The translations under genes were made by a program, and so were the position numbers. This document shows, one piece after another, positions 46,972-61,064 of a DNA stretch of 64,000 bases; within the stretch, counting starts at the first letter, position 1, and each line of letters starts with the position of its first letter. Source of the DNA: Condylostoma magnum. Taxonomy: Eukaryota; Ciliophora; Heterotrichea; Heterotrichida; Condylostomatidae. The notes beneath the pieces are model-generated. The model was not told where the DNA came from and did no database searches. It saw only the letters and a program-made list of their open reading frames with translations. The DNA is taken from positions 29,709-93,708 of the forward strand of contig CAKKTI010000033.1 of NCBI GenBank assembly GCA_920105805.1. The letters are read 5' to 3'.

Positions 46972-48381
46972 TTAATTGTTACTATAAATAAGTATATCTT
47001 TAAATTCTTTAAAACTCAACTTACCATCTCTTTAAACATCATTTAACATCTATTGTATTTAATCTTATGAGTAATTTTGTTCTATTTTATTTAAAATCTA
47101 CTTAAAATCTGAAGTCATGATAAATCCAGAATTATTTACATCAAACTACCTAAATGCAAGCCAAAGTCATTCGTCTTTGATTTATTCCATCTATAACAGT
47201 ATTGCAGCTATAAATTGTCTATAATTAATATGACTGTCATTAGTATTCTCTAGGTTTCATAAGATTTAACTTAGAATTTAGTCATTTATTTTCTCTTCTA
47301 ATGATTAAATAGCTTATTACATATCCTGAATGCTAATATATCCACTCTTATTAGCATCAATACACTCAAAAGCTTCACTTAAATTATCAATACTTTCCTT
47401 CGTCATATACTAAGCCATTACTGAAATAGCTTCTCTTTCCAATTAGCTAGAATACTTACTCAGTACTAAATTAGATACAACTTCAATGCTAAACTGCAGT
47501 TACAATTGAGGAGTTTGCTAAGTAAATCATTTATTAGAAAGAATATCTTGAAAAGAGGGTCTATCATCAGGACTATTTTAAAGCATTTAACGCACTAAAC
47601 CTTTAGCCTCCTTTGAAACACTGTCTCAACAATCATCCTCCATCAACAGATTTCCTTCTAAAATTTCCTTATAAACCTTCTTAGTAGTTAAGCCAGTATA
47701 AGGAAACTTCCCAGTTAGCATAAGATGCATCAAAGACCCAATACTCCAAATTTCACTTTTAGCATGAAAATCCCCACTGATAACTTCAGGGGGAGTTAAG
47801 TAAGAATCAGACACTTATCTATTCTCATTTACTTTCTACTTGCATCCAAATTTATAAAGAAGTCCGAAATCTATCATTTTAAGTTGGCTTCCAGTACTTT
47901 TTGTACTAAACTTAAAATTATCTGGGCGAAGGTCTTTTATAAACACTCCTTATTGCTCCATGTAACTTATTCCTGAGGTAATGTTTAAAATGAGATCAGC
48001 AACTTAGTTTTCAGTATGTTTCTACTAATTCACAAGTTGTTTTAACAGTAACTCACCTTCACACATTTCCATAGCAATATAAAAGGATCTCTAGTCTTCG
48101 TATATATCGAATACCTTAGCAATACTAGGATGATTGATTCTCCTTAGTATATGTAGTTCTTTAACTAACCCGTCAAAATCTCTCTGAATTTTATGCTTTT
48201 CTACCGTTTTGATTGCTATAATAAGAGACCTGTTTTTTCTGCTATAACATCTTCTAACAACACCTAGATCATTAAATCCTATAATTCTTCCTAAACTTCA
48301 ATCATCCTTTATATTTCTACGTTTATTAAAAAGCATTGAATTACGAGACTACAATTTCCTTTTTGCACACAAACATCCCAT
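46972..48381 (-). CDS. Divergent calcium-dependent protein kinase
   Basis: 469 residues if started at ATG 48381 (MGCLCAKRK, a strong myristoylation/palmitoylation motif), or 454 from ATG 48336. The kinase part keeps the VAIK-type Lys (IIAIKTV), the helix-C Glu, DFG and WSIG, but differs elsewhere. The Gly-rich loop reads IIGFNDLGVV (the middle Gly is Asn) and the catalytic loop is IKDLRPDN instead of HRDLKPEN: the catalytic Asp remains, His and Lys are replaced, and APE is PPE. EF-hands follow (DANKSGYISIQD, DVNNSGFIMTSD). The 48381 start would overlap the upstream TBC gene by 41 nt in another frame. Activity is uncertain. Confidence 0.82.
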
Positions 48382-50312
48382 TTTTAGTACTAAAATAATA
48401 AACATGACGGTCTACTGCACAATCTATTACAATTTCTTGAGGATTGACTGTCTTCACTTATTTATACTTGGCTGTTTTGGTAGAGTTGTTCGTCATCATA
48501 GTATCCGAGCTGTACTTTGAATAAGATTTTGTCTCCTATTATTCTATAATCAATACCAAAGTTTTCTCCTGGTTCGTCTGAAACAATAAAATAAGCTTTA
48601 TATTCTATTTTGTAAGGTTGCTGGATTTATTGTTAGGGTTGGTTGTATATTAAGTTGTTTATTTAGGCTTAGAGATGCTCCTCGCTTAGTGATAGATTTT
48701 CAGAGTCGGAGGACTCTAGTGATAATTAGTGCAAGGGGCTGTATATTTCTTAGTATTTTCTAGGAAGAAGCATTATTTGGTCCAGTTCTTCATCTAAATC
48801 AATTGCTTATATACATAAAATTAATGACTCTATTAGATTTAAACTGTTAAGAGATTGTATTGCCTCATAGGGTTAGGTGTTTTATGTATATTTGATTATA
48901 TTATCTTTATTATACACTAATAACTTTGTTCTGTAATCTAATGTACTTTCTATCATTTCAAGAATTTCTCATATTTAGTACTAGTTCTATGAGTATTTGT
49001 TTGAAAACTCTATACAATTGACTATCTTTTGGGTTGTATTATCATTTTAAAACAAGCAAATCAGAATTATTATAGAAACAGCACTTATGTTATCATTACC
49101 TTTCTAATCTGCCGTGTTAAATAGATTAATAGCTAATCCAAAGTCTCAATTTAATTACTTCTAAGTGCATTGGATGAACAGTTAATATGATATCATATTC
49201 CTATGCAAAAACTTTTACAATTATTAGAAAACCTGTTCAGCCTCTGGTATTGATTAGCATATTTAGTTTTGTATTAATAACCTTTTAGTCGATTTCAACC
49301 TTTCTATTCGCTCTTACTGGTTGTTTTCTATATTATCAGCTATTACATAATAATCTGCCCGATTGATTGACTTGAAAATCGTTTTATGAGTGGATTTTCT
49401 AATAATTCTTTCAACATTTACTTTACTGACATGCTTTAGGATCTTTTACAAAGCATGGTTGCCAGCTAGTAATAAACCATCTGTTGTTTTTCCTACTGTC
49501 AAGGCTTCTTCCTTTACACTGTTTATAAGCTTTTTCTCATTATGCTTTAGATTAGCTAGGCCTATCTTATGGCATATATCAAAACCCTTGATAAATATTA
49601 GATCTCATATTCTGATTAAATCATTAAATAGGAATTTCTCGCAAAATAAGCTTTAAAAGTAAAATTAACCTGCTCTTTTCAAATTATCGGTAAAAGGGCT
49701 GTAGTCAATACCAATTTTCCCTTCTTCCTAGAACTTTGATGTTTGGTTTTACTTGAAATCTTGTAGTATATTCTCACCTATTAAAGCAAATATTCTCAGT
49801 TCTATATGCATGTTTTGAAATCTATTAAGCTTGTTAAAGTACTGATAAGGATATACATTCTCCAATATATGGCAAAACATCACAAAAATATCACTTTCTG
49901 CTTATAATATTGCAGATAAGGTAGCAACTATATATTCAAATCCAATCTAATAGCCAATTTCCGGATAAATTACAGTTTGAATACTTAAAATAGTTATAAT
50001 TCTATTAGATTCCTCCTTAGAAAGGGAGTAAACTGATGAATTCAGCTTCTAAACATTCTCTCTTATTGACAATAATAAATCTGAGGATATTTAAACTTAT
50101 TTCTAAAGCTTTATTTCTTGATAAGCCTTTAATTTCTCAAGCGCAAAATCATATGGGATAAGGCTAATTCAAATCCTAACTAAAAATTACAAAGATCTCA
50201 GCTCACATGGATCGATATAAGGCAGTGCTGAACTTTACAACCCTTCAATTTTTTATTCTTATTTTGTTTATTAGTCCTATAAAAACTCTTATCAACTGTT
50301 CCAATCTTACAT
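48341..50312 (-). CDS. TBC-domain Rab GTPase-activating protein
   Basis: A two-exon gene (50312-48468 and 48451-48341) of about 651 residues. The N-terminal region has ELRSLQFLVRIWISLIP, VIYPEIGYQIGFEYIVATL and KFLFNDLIRIWDLIFIKGFD, matching TBC motifs: an R-x-x-x-W start, a YxQG-like region and the SLFCEKF...R-x-W-D helix. The usual Asp-Arg arginine-finger motif (IxxDxxR) is not obvious, so GAP activity is unsure. The C-terminal 300 residues are unassigned. Removing GTATAAATAAGTGAAG joins DEQLYQNSQ to TVNPQEIVIDCAVD, keeping a protein-like frame. The stop is TAA 48341-48343. The start ATG lies 262 nt from the divergent membrane-protein gene. Confidence 0.75.
48452..48467 (-). other. 16-nt spliceosomal mini-intron
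   Basis: GTATAAATAAGTGAAG in the TBC gene. Reading straight on gives a poor frame, while splicing it continues a globular sequence (IVIDCAVDRHVYYFSTKNG). Confidence 0.7.
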
Positions 50313-50574
50313 TAAAATGTTAGAAAAATTATCCAAAATGCATAAGAAAATTAGAAACAAAGTTGGATAATGAAGAAATAAAAGATTATATACTAGCGTT
50401 GAATTAATAAAGGAGTTTATTAGTTACTGGAAAACTAAAAATTCTGGAGTACTTTTGAATATCCTCATTGTAAATTTTTTAAACTAAGCAATAGATTAAT
50501 AATAACTGTATTAATATAGTAAAAACTTAGTAGTACTTTTAGGATAAAAGCAATTGAACTGTATAATTAAAAAA
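50313..50574. promoter_or_regulatory. Divergent intergenic spacer (TBC / tmc-like)
   Basis: 262 nt of AT-rich sequence. In-frame upstream ATGs at 50317 and 50338 exist for the plus gene but give low-complexity translation. It presumably carries both promoters. Confidence 0.4.
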
Positions 50575-53500
50575 ATGGATCAATCGATGCAACCTACTCA
50601 AAAGCGAAGCATTAGATCATAGAAAAGCATATTCGTACAGCTAATTTACCGAGTTATTGGACGATGCTACTTACTATTACGCTTAAGAACTGCCAAAAAT
50701 AAAAAATCATTGGTATGGCTGGGACTTACTGTTCAAATCATATAATTCTTATCAATTATCTTTCCCTATGAGAATGAATAAGAGTTACCGTGGAATTATG
50801 CTTCATATGGGCCAGTTTGGTAGTTTATCAACATTATATCAAGATTAGATGTTTTGCTCTTAGTTTTAGGCTTTGATAAGTTAGAAATTTTTATCTTCTT
50901 TACTTCTGTATATGGAATCTTAATAGCTCAAAGAGTTATAATGTTTATAGTGCTATATAGATATTAAGAAGAAAAATTTAAAAGTATTTTGGCATAGCCT
51001 AATCTTTACTGAAAAACTGCTTTGATAACTGATTCTCTCATTTGCAATTTTAATTTAAAGCTAACTCTTATACCCTTTTTAAAATTTCTACTGGAAGGGT
51101 TGACAAACTACGATAGTATGGAAAATTCTTTAAATTAATATGTCCCTAGAGCTTTAATAGCAATACTCTTGTCAATCGTTATAATCCAAAGCTATTTAGA
51201 GGCAATTTTCAAGATAAATCTCTAATGGGGATAAAACAATATAGGATCAGTGCAGTGCTGTGAAAAGTATCTACAGATATATACGAACTAGTTGTTAATT
51301 ATCGTATTAACATCGTTAATTCCCTATAACAACTACTCTATAATATATGCATCAGCCCTTATAGTAATTGGGGGTAATTGCTCATATAATCTTTTCTACG
51401 ATATTCCGTTTTAGAATAGAATTACTAACTTTTTATATCTAGTGAACTCTGCTAATATCACATGGGCAGGATTCCTTTTATGCCTCAATCTATTACTAGA
51501 TATACAGAGTAGTGCATTGACACTCCTATACTTACTTTAACTACCCTTAATAATCTTCCTGCTATGAGTATACATGAATAAGAGCATAATAAGGCTCTAA
51601 AATCAAAACTAGTTCAAATCTGTATACACCGTAGAGCATGTACTCCGCTATTATTCTATTGAAAGACCAGAAAAACTTCTAATAAACAATAATATCCAGG
51701 AAAGATTTGACATAGTTTTCCAAAAAGCTTTGAGAAAGTATTCAAACTCAATAATACTTATAATCTGGGCAGTTTAATACTACTAGTAAATAGGTGAGCG
51801 GAATTTCCTTAAGATTTTATTCAGCAAGCTAAGCAAACTTAAGAATAATATCTTTTATTTCGTTACTATTGAGTCTTTGGTTTACAGTACCATGGAATCC
51901 CTCAGAACTCATAAAGATGAACATGAAGTTGACGAATTCATCAACTATATAACTGAAATTGATTAGGCTCTTCAACTAGACTTAGAATCATGTATAAATT
52001 TCATAGATTTAACTACGATTGTATGCAAACCTCATATAGATTTTGCAATTTTACACTAAAAGGTCTACTAACTAGGATATCATTTTCTACAATGTAGGCG
52101 TTAGTATCAGCTAGTTAATTAGTTTGTAGAAGCCTATTTCCCATCTTAAGCATATGGAACTTTCTTACAGTGTTTTAGTCATATCTAAGAAGCCTAAGCA
52201 GTACTACAATGTTCTTAATTAAATCAAAGCAGAGACTTGTAATTAAGGTAAACTTTTAAGCTAACTGATGCCAGAAATATAATAATCATTGCTAAATTAG
52301 GGGAATCTTCTTAATAAAAGATACTTTGGGATTAATAAGCTTAACTATTAGGCTATGGGTAAGGCGAGTTGACGGATTAGCCATTAGACACAATTATTCC
52401 TCCTCCTGTTAAGGAAATTCACTCTCAATTTGTAGAGAGATCTTGCAGTAATAGGCATTATCATCCTATTTATGATGGCACTCATATAACCTTTGTATTG
52501 AATAAGAAGAATTTCCTAGTTCAAGTCTAGATTAAAATAAGAGTAGCTAATCTCCCTACTTCTGGGGAGGTAGTTACTATTTCTTGCATGCAGATAAAGG
52601 AAGATAGCCTTGAAGTAGCTTTTCTAAATGAACGTGGAACTAGAATTGTAGCAAAAACGGAAAACTTTGAATTGATTTGTGAGTAGTTAAATGTTGATTT
52701 TAATGCTAAGCTTAAAAAGTGTATCAAAGGGAGCTGAAGAGATGGTAAGTTGATGTATAGAGTAATTCAGTAAGATTTTGTGTATAAGTTTTATAGCTAG
52801 ACGTTTAAAATGTTTGATACTTATGATATAAGAACAGTAGTTATACACAAGCAAATGAAATCTGAAGTATAGCTAACAAATAGCTTCTCACTTGATGGAG
52901 CTATGAATAGCTTTGACCAGTAACTTATCCGCAATAGAGATTCCGAAATGTTCTTAGAAAATATTTCTGATAAGAGGAATTAGTAAAGAGTTATTATTCA
53001 ATCTACTTAAGATATAATGGACAGTGGATATGATATAGGAAGCTCAGTTCAAGGAAGATAATAGAAAGAAATTGATTTCAGAAAAACTCAAAACTAACTA
53101 AATCTTATTAAAAAGACTGTGTTTGTGCTTATTACTATATACGCACTATACTGAATTGCCATTACAAGATATTGGGCAGTAAAGTATTCAGATGATAATT
53201 TAACATACTAAGAAGGAATCGACTATTTGTAAGATATAAGCAAACTAAGAGAAATCTCATCATATCTGCCATTTTACACAAAGATGTAATATCTTACTAT
53301 TAATAATGATCAATACATTTCTCTAGATTAGATATACCAACAGTACTAATTATACTCAGACTCAATTTAGTAAATTAAAGAAAAACATCAAAAAGACTTT
53401 CTGAAAATGCATGACACCTTATACACTTATCTACTCTACTAAGACGATTTAAATTAATAATTTGAGGAAATTCCCCTATTTGAAGTTATTAAACATACGT

Positions 53501-54651
53501 AAATATCCATTCAAACTTTGAATAACTATTTTTAAAGCTCTAATAAAAGATTAGACTAAAATTCAGCCTTTTTAGGACTGTATTAGAACTCTCCTTCATG
53601 GGGAATTAATGCATTTAATCAAACAGCCCTCTTAATTTCTAAACAAATAGCTGATACTAGGCAGACAAACACTGAAACTGACTCAGTGTTATTCGTTTAT
53701 GTGACACCTATCATATCATTCATTTTCCTAGTAGCCATTATTATCATTCTAATAAAGGTTAATCTAATACGAAAACGGATATGGTAAAAATTCCTGAATA
53801 TTCCTTATATCAAGCTAGTAGATTAGAGGAATAAAATTGTATAAAGGCTTTTAGAATTCCACGAGTATTTCTAAGAAACTGAAAATCTATAGAATATATA
53901 AAACGTAATGACAGACTATAAAATGAGCAGAAGATTTCTAGTGCTTAATATAATCATTGTTTTATTTTTTGCACTAACTTCCATTAGTAGCTTATCTCTC
54001 TAATATTTCCTCACAGGAGCCTTAGATTCGGAAATGAGGAGATATCCTTAGTACTTGAACATGGCTGAAATGAGATAATCACATATGGCCTTGTCAAATT
54101 ACTGGCTTTTAGAAAACTCCTAAGATATACAGCAAAAAGCCTAAAGGTGGAGTATTTTGCCTAACTATAACAAACATAGTAATTCCAAAAGTTCACTTGA
54201 AGATCAACTATAGTAACTTTTGTATATAAGTTAGAATTACATTTTATAAAAAATACCATTAAATCCAGCTCTAGAAGATTTACTGTATAGAAACGCTAGT
54301 TTTGATGGAAACGCTAACCCTATTATAGAATACGGTCTTATGGCAGGAATCTTTGAATTTAATTAAAAAATGTTAGATATAAGCGAATCAGACCTAAACT
54401 ATGAATAATCAGGAGGGTTGCAATTATGAAGGGATTCGGAATATTTATAAAGATCTATTGAGGAATCCAATAATATAATATCAGATAATGCTGAATAGAT
54501 TTAAGTTAACGCCTCACAACTCATGCAAGAAGTACTACTAGGAATAACATGCTTATCAGTACTAATCTTTTTGGTTGGAGTAACTAAAGGGCTCAGCAGT
54601 GCATACTAGGAAATACGTCTAGAGCTGAAAACTTTTAGATTCTTTTATTAG
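50575..54651 (+). CDS. Large PAS-containing multi-TM protein, tiny macrocyst (TmcB/TmcC)-like
   Basis: 1358 residues in one frame. About eight N-terminal membrane helices (residues 60-400) follow IYRVIGRCYLLLRLRTAK. Then comes a helical cytosolic part. A PAS-like domain lies near residues 560-700, with LGYGQGELTDQPLDTIIPPP and a following H-x-x-F, as in Dictyostelium tmcB-type and ciliate homologues. More membrane segments follow near residues 845, 1043, 1120 and 1320 (LLGITCLSVLIFLVGV). Gln TAA/TAG and Trp TGA are common. The ligand and role are unknown; PAS suggests sensing. Stop TAG 54649-54651; an upstream in-frame ATG at 50317 is considered spacer. Confidence 0.75.
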
Positions 54652-54725
54652 GTATAATATGGATTTTTACACTATCTATATATTAGTATTTATTATAAGA
54701 TAAGTTATTAGAAATATACTAATTA

Positions 54726-57700
54726 TTAACTATCATCTGGTTCAGGAACCTTGATTTCCTCTGGGATACTCTGAATACTTGAATCAATATTAAATGAACT
54801 ATTTGGAGAAATATCAGACGATTTGGCTATATGAACATAGTCTGGAGTTTGAGAAAATTACTTCATTTCTTATGGAGTTGAAAATTCTTGGAATATTATA
54901 AGAGCTCTGGTTGAAAGGTTTGTAAAAAGTTTAGACAAAAGTATGCTTTGCTTAAGTTTTGTTTTAATAAATGCAAATCTTATAGCTAATACATAGAAAG
55001 TAGCTTTGATTAACTCAAATGAGCACATAACAAAAAATACAGAATTTCCAAAAAGGACAATACCAAATAGAATATTTTGCATATTTGAATCATCCTAATT
55101 TTATTAAAAGTAAATTCCACTGTATATGGTTAGATAAGCAACAATTAAAGAAATAGCTTCACAATTATTTAAGTTTTCATCAGCAAAGGGTTTAAAATGG
55201 ATCTAAAGTAATAAAGCTATTATCAAAATTCCAGAAAGTACTAATGTTTGTAGTTGAGAGGATAAGTTAATCAAAGCAGCGGCTAGTGAAATAATTAATA
55301 CCTTCTTATAAAACTGTACATATTCCCAATAAAACTTATTGTTAGTATATCCTCTATAAAGAAAGCCAAATCTTACTCGATATTTATACTAACATAGAAA
55401 TATCTGATTTTTTATGAGTTACCATAATCCTATGGCAGGTAAAATGACTATTCATATAATAATACTAGGAATAGCAACATAAAGGGCATATACTAAATGA
55501 TCCTCTTTTCAGCAATCTATATTTAAATCTTTTAGTAGTCATCATTCTCCCTCTATAACTTCTCTACAATTTAAAGCACCTATTGCCATTACTTGAATCG
55601 AAGGCAAAATATAGTATAATACTATGATAACAGAACATAGTATCTTGTCAATTAGTAAAATCCAATTATGTTATATCAAAGACAATCCAATTTAAAACAG
55701 TATAACAGCAGTAAATAAAAGCAAAGGTATAACTGATATAATGATCAATTTTACGTAAATTATATCGATATCATCATTGTTATCTATTACACATTCTAAT
55801 TAGAGCAATTAGTTAGCTATATCCCCAGCAGAACTTGTCATATTGAACCATCCTTGAAATAAATCAGGCCAATTCAGATCGTATTATAAACAGATGGAAA
55901 TAATTTGAAAGTAATTGGAAATAACCTTTATATATATAGAAAACAATGATTTTGGTCTTAATGCTGATTTTATGTTCTATACTATCATAAAGGTCATAGC
56001 TCCTAGCAAAATTAAAGCAATAAATGACAGAATCAACAACTGATAGTCCTCGCTATAGCATTTAGTGCACATATTTGAGCCAGATCTAGCATAACTAGAC
56101 TCACAACCTTGACATAAATGCCCAAAATATCCTTATTCACATTTCCCAGTTAAATTTAATTCACTTTCATTAGAACCCAAACAAGCATCATATAGTTAGC
56201 ATTGATAAAAGTGATCATCATTTTCTGAATCTCTCCAATAGCCTTTTTCTGGAACCATTGTATAATTTCCATAACAAATGCCGCCCACTGGACATTGACT
56301 ACAAGCTTATCCTGGATTTATACTATAAGTTCCTCTCTTGCATTCAATACATTAATTGCTCCTTGTTAATTCCTCTCCTTTTATACATTCTCTTATTTTT
56401 GTTTACATTATGATTGAATCATTGCTATATTCCGATTTTAGGCCTTGGTATTGAATATCACTGCATTTTATTATTATATTTTATGTTTCTAATGGTTTTG
56501 AGGTAATAATAAAATCTGAGCCAAAGTCAAACTCTCCTTCAACAGAGTTCTTACTAGTTACTCCTTATAAGCTAGATTATGAGTTATCTTGTAATTAAAT
56601 TATAGCTAAGTTATTTAAACTAGATTTAACGACCTAATCATAATGATCAAGCAAGAATACTTTTAATTTATAAGGAAAAGCTTGCCCACTAGCTACATCA
56701 TCAACAATAGCAGCAATATAAACTCCATTTATTTGTTAAGAGTAGGAATAGAAGTTGGATGAACCCTTAAAGTTCTGTATTACTAATTTAATAGCATATG
56801 ATGCAATGTTTTCCCCATAAAATGCAGAATTATTCTCAAATATAAGATTTTCCATAACTGGTGGTTATATGTTTCATTTAATAGCTCCACCTTCATTACT
56901 TGCAGAGTTATAATAGAACTATGAATCTATTACAGTGAAGCTAGATTCAATACCATTATCTTAGTTGAAATAAATTGCACCACCATCTCCGTCAATAGCT
57001 TAATTATTCAAAAACATGCAATTCTATATAACTACATCAGTACTAGTTATCATCAATGCACCTGCTTAATTTGATATATTACTAGCAAAGGTAGAATCCT
57101 ATATAACAACTTTTCCTTCTATTTAGCTTATTCCTATTGCTCCAGCTTAGCTAGAAGTGTTATATAAATTTAAAAATTAGCAGTTTGATATATAGATGTC
57201 ATTTGTCCAGTCAAAATGTAAGTTACTGTTTTAAACTGAGTTTGAACTATCTTTAATAGTACTGCTTGTCATTCTAAAATATAAACAATTTATACAGCTA
57301 ATAATCCCGTTTTTTAAATTCTCGAAAGTTGATTCTTGTATTTAAAGTGTACAATTATTGGCAAATATACCTGAGTTTTGTTAAATAGCATCAGAATCCT
57401 TAAATTAACTATTCTTAATCAATATAGCAGATCCAGATCTAGAGTAAATTGAAGAGGAAAAAGTTGCAAGTAGATTTGAAAGCTATGAGTCTTCTATATA
57501 AAGTTAACTATTTTCCCACATTAGTATCCCTGCTCCAAAATCAGACACTGAATCTCTCATTGTTGTTCTGTATATTTCCACCGAGCTCAAAACTCCTATA
57601 TAGAGAATTGAGCATTGCATATCATGAAGATTTGAATCGAATATGATTAAATTGGACTAGAAAATCGAAATTGAAGCCGTTATAATGTCAAAATTATTAG

Positions 57701-60700
57701 AGTAAAACTATACATCTTCTAATAGCAAATTTCCTTAGAAAACAAAAATCGTACCAAAGGATTGAACATTGTTTTTGCTTATATCTGTGGTTTTAATGAT
57801 AGATTATTCCAATTATGAATTTGTGAAGTATAAGGCTGAGCCTTACTATTTAGCGAAATTTTCTTATATTGTGGATGATTCTATTAGAAAGCTTGAATCT
57901 TCTCCAATATATAATCCACCTCCGATTTACTAAGATGAATTATTTATTATTTAGCAATTTTTACATGTAAGTTTACTAAATTCTACTAAAGTAATAGCTC
58001 CACCAATATCAGATTCATTTTAGCTTAGTTCAGTTTAGTTTAGGAATATACTACTATAATTTTCTACTTGAACTGCACCTCCAAAGCTCCCTGTATTCCC
58101 AGTAATAGTTGATCCAGTATCTTCCCAATACGAATGACTAATGATTAAGGCTGAATTAGAGTTTGACTATATAGAGCAATTCATAGTTTTTAATGTAGGT
58201 GTAAAGAAACTCTACTAAATCATGATTGCTCCTTATCCTTGATTGTTACTAAATGTACTATTATTGATTTATATTTCTACATCATCACTAGCACTTATGA
58301 TATTTATACAACTAGATTAAACACCTTGATTGTATTCAAAGGTAATATTCTCCAATGTAAGTTGGCCTTATTCATTTTCTATAAGCAAAGTACCATAATC
58401 TGAGGTAGTTACATTATGTGTGAATTCACTATCTTATATTACTGATCCAGGCAATATGTTTGTTTAAGGTAAAATGTGAATTCCACTAGTAAATAGGGCT
58501 TCATTTTAATCAAAGATACAATCCTACATTTATACAAGGAAATTAGAACCATTTTAGAGCTATAATGTTGTTTCTTATCCTTTATTTTCTATGAATTTAA
58601 GTTCCTTCAAATTCAAACTTGATATTTCTTTATTACTACTCAATGAAACAACTTAAATAGCTGTATTTTCCTTTAGCTCAGTATTTGTCATCTGTATGTC
58701 AATTTATCCAGTAAGATTAAGGATAATTTAGTCAGAGTTTCCATTTATAAAGCTATCTTCTATAGTTATAGAGCAATAATTCAATCCGCTTAAATAAATG
58801 CTTCCAATCGACTCATTATTCTACGAAGTATTATTCTATACAGTAACTCTCTATAAACTAATTTTTTAAGAGTTTTCAATATACAATGCAGAAGCAAAGT
58901 TTGAAAACGATTAATTAGCTTCAATCTAAGTATCAGTAATAACTACTTCATTTACAGCTATAAAATATGCGCTTGGGGATTTTGTATAGCTTGTAAAATT
59001 TATAAATGTAGAGTTAGTAATTACAGCTTTAACTACTTGTATCAGCTCAATAGATGCTCCTTATAATAGATCATACTTATCATAGCCCATACTAACATAG
59101 CTCAAAGGATCATCAATAAAGTGCTATAGCATGTAATCCTACCCTGAGTTGAGCAACATTTATCCGGAGTTCTTAATTTATAAGTTATCTATTATGACTA
59201 AAGGAGAATTTATTATAGTTAGAAAACTTCCTAAGGTTCTATTAATGGAATTAGTGAAAGATATATTTCTCAATGTTATAGTTTTCGGTTATAACACGAT
59301 ATCAATAGCATTGCCATTTTAGTCAACTGTAGACCAAATTCCTCCGTAATCAAAAATATTTGAAGAGTCTCCTGGTATTAGAAAACCATTGATCCAATGA
59401 TTGCTAGAAAAGATAGAATTCTCCAATGTTAAATCTTAAAGTAAAATATTAAGCATACTTAGCTAAATATATAAAAAAACTTGTATATTTAGATTATCTG
59501 TATACCTAAATTTGCAATTTATAATCTCTAAATGATTAATCTCATGATAATACGCTCTTCCATCTATTATTGCATTAGAAACAGTCTAGAAACTAAAAAA
59601 ACTTATGAAAGTTCCATTAGAATACTGAATATCACAATTTTTTATTATAACTTGCAAACAACTCTCTGTATAAAAATACCCATCAGTAGAACCTTAAACA
59701 GATGCATAGCTGCTGTATATTGATTTTGTAAATAAAACATTGTTTACGTATATAAGATCTAAATTCCTTAAATCGTACATAATGAAGAATTAGGTGTTTT
59801 ATTCTTGTATTTGTACACCATTGTTGAAATAGCTAAGCTCTAATTTTTATAATTTGAATTTCCCACATTCAGTTCCAGCAGTACAAATATCGTTTTTGAT
59901 TAAATTGTAGTAAGTAGAAATATTTGTAAAGATTGAATTGTAGAATATGACATTATTATTCTTTACTTTGAACATTCTGCCTATCTTTTAAAGGAAATTC
60001 TAGAATTTTACATCATAGAGATACAAATCCCCCTGGGTCTGGTTAATGAATATCTTATTTAAGTTAGCATTACAAACAGACATTTCAACATTGTTCTGTA
60101 TATCAACTATTTAACCCTATTGATTACTCCAGCTTCCATCTTAATTTTGAGCTAAAATTTGGCAAAAATGGCACATTTCCCCTACACATCCACTCTTGAG
60201 ATTAATTTTTCCATCAAAAACTACATTCCTAAGTACTAAATCTCCATTTATCTCTATAGAACTATCATTCCCTTCAATCTGAATTGTAGTTATTTCACCC
60301 TACCCTTCAATTACTAAATCTGATTCAATAGTAAACTTAGAATTCTACAATTGATACAGATTTTAAGTTAAAACAATGACTTTAATTCCTTATCAGCTTT
60401 GATTAAGTTCTCCATTAATATCTACAACTTCTACAGCATTACAGTCCCCATCATCATACCCACATTCTTTATTGGCGCATTCAATGTTGCATTCTCCATT
60501 CCCCAGCATGCTTTAGTTGCATCCGTCACTACAGTATCCACAGTCTCCTCCATCTCAACCACATTCTCTGAAATTGCAGTCTAGGTCGCAGATTCCATTT
60601 GATAGTAAAGAAACCGGGCAATTCAAGTCCAGACATGAGTCCAAACAGCTAGATTATGTTATGTCTTAGGTGCAAACTTGACTTTGACAGTACTAAGAGC

Positions 60701-60779
60701 ATTCAATTTGGCTATCACACCTTGTCTAGGAACACTCTAAGGCTAGAGTTGCTTGATAAGCTATGAGAAGACTTAACAT
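54726..60779 (-). CDS. Giant LNR / beta-helix / multi-TM surface protein
   Basis: 2017 residues. A signal peptide (MLSLLIAYQATLA) is followed by Cys-rich sequence and two LNR (Notch-like) modules, one reading NGICDLDCNFRECGWDGGDC with the W of CGW as TGA. About 1300 residues of parallel beta-helix (pectin-lyase-like) repeats follow, with recurring N-x-S/T-x-F-x-N-N and GGA motifs. Then comes a GCC2/EGF-like Cys region (CIECKRGTYS, CSQCPVGGICYG) and 8-9 C-terminal membrane helices (LILSFIALILLGAMTFMIV), with a short cytosolic tail. This is a large ciliate-specific surface family; sensing or adhesion is inferred. The stop is TAA-TAA at 54726. A paralogue starts just upstream. Confidence 0.85.
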
Positions 60780-61064
60780 TTTTATATATATGCTTAAAGG
60801 TATTCAAGTTGCTAGTAGTTTTTGTATATTTTATAGGATGGATTGCTTTACTGCTTATATAAGTTTTAAATAGTTTGGAATTAGAGATGCTAGGTGATGT
60901 AAGCAATTAGAATAACCTTTTATTACTTATTTATGAGATTTTCTTACTTAATTTTCATTATCATATCTTTTTACTTCTTTAAATAATGAGAAATAATAAC
61001 TTCTATCGCTTCTTAAAGTTATTAAGATATCTAATTTAAAATGTTTTATCTAAAGGATATCAAA
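60780..61064. other. Spacer between the two tandem LNR paralogues
   Basis: 285 nt of AT-rich sequence separating the stop of the upstream paralogue (61065) from the ATG at 60779. It holds one gene's 3' end and the other's promoter; nothing specific was recognised. Confidence 0.4.

Noticed and set aside
50317-50574. Upstream in-frame ATGs of the large PAS/TM gene
   Set aside because: Translation is low complexity, and using them would leave 4 nt to the divergent TBC gene, whereas the ATG at 50575 leaves a 262-nt spacer like the other divergent pairs.
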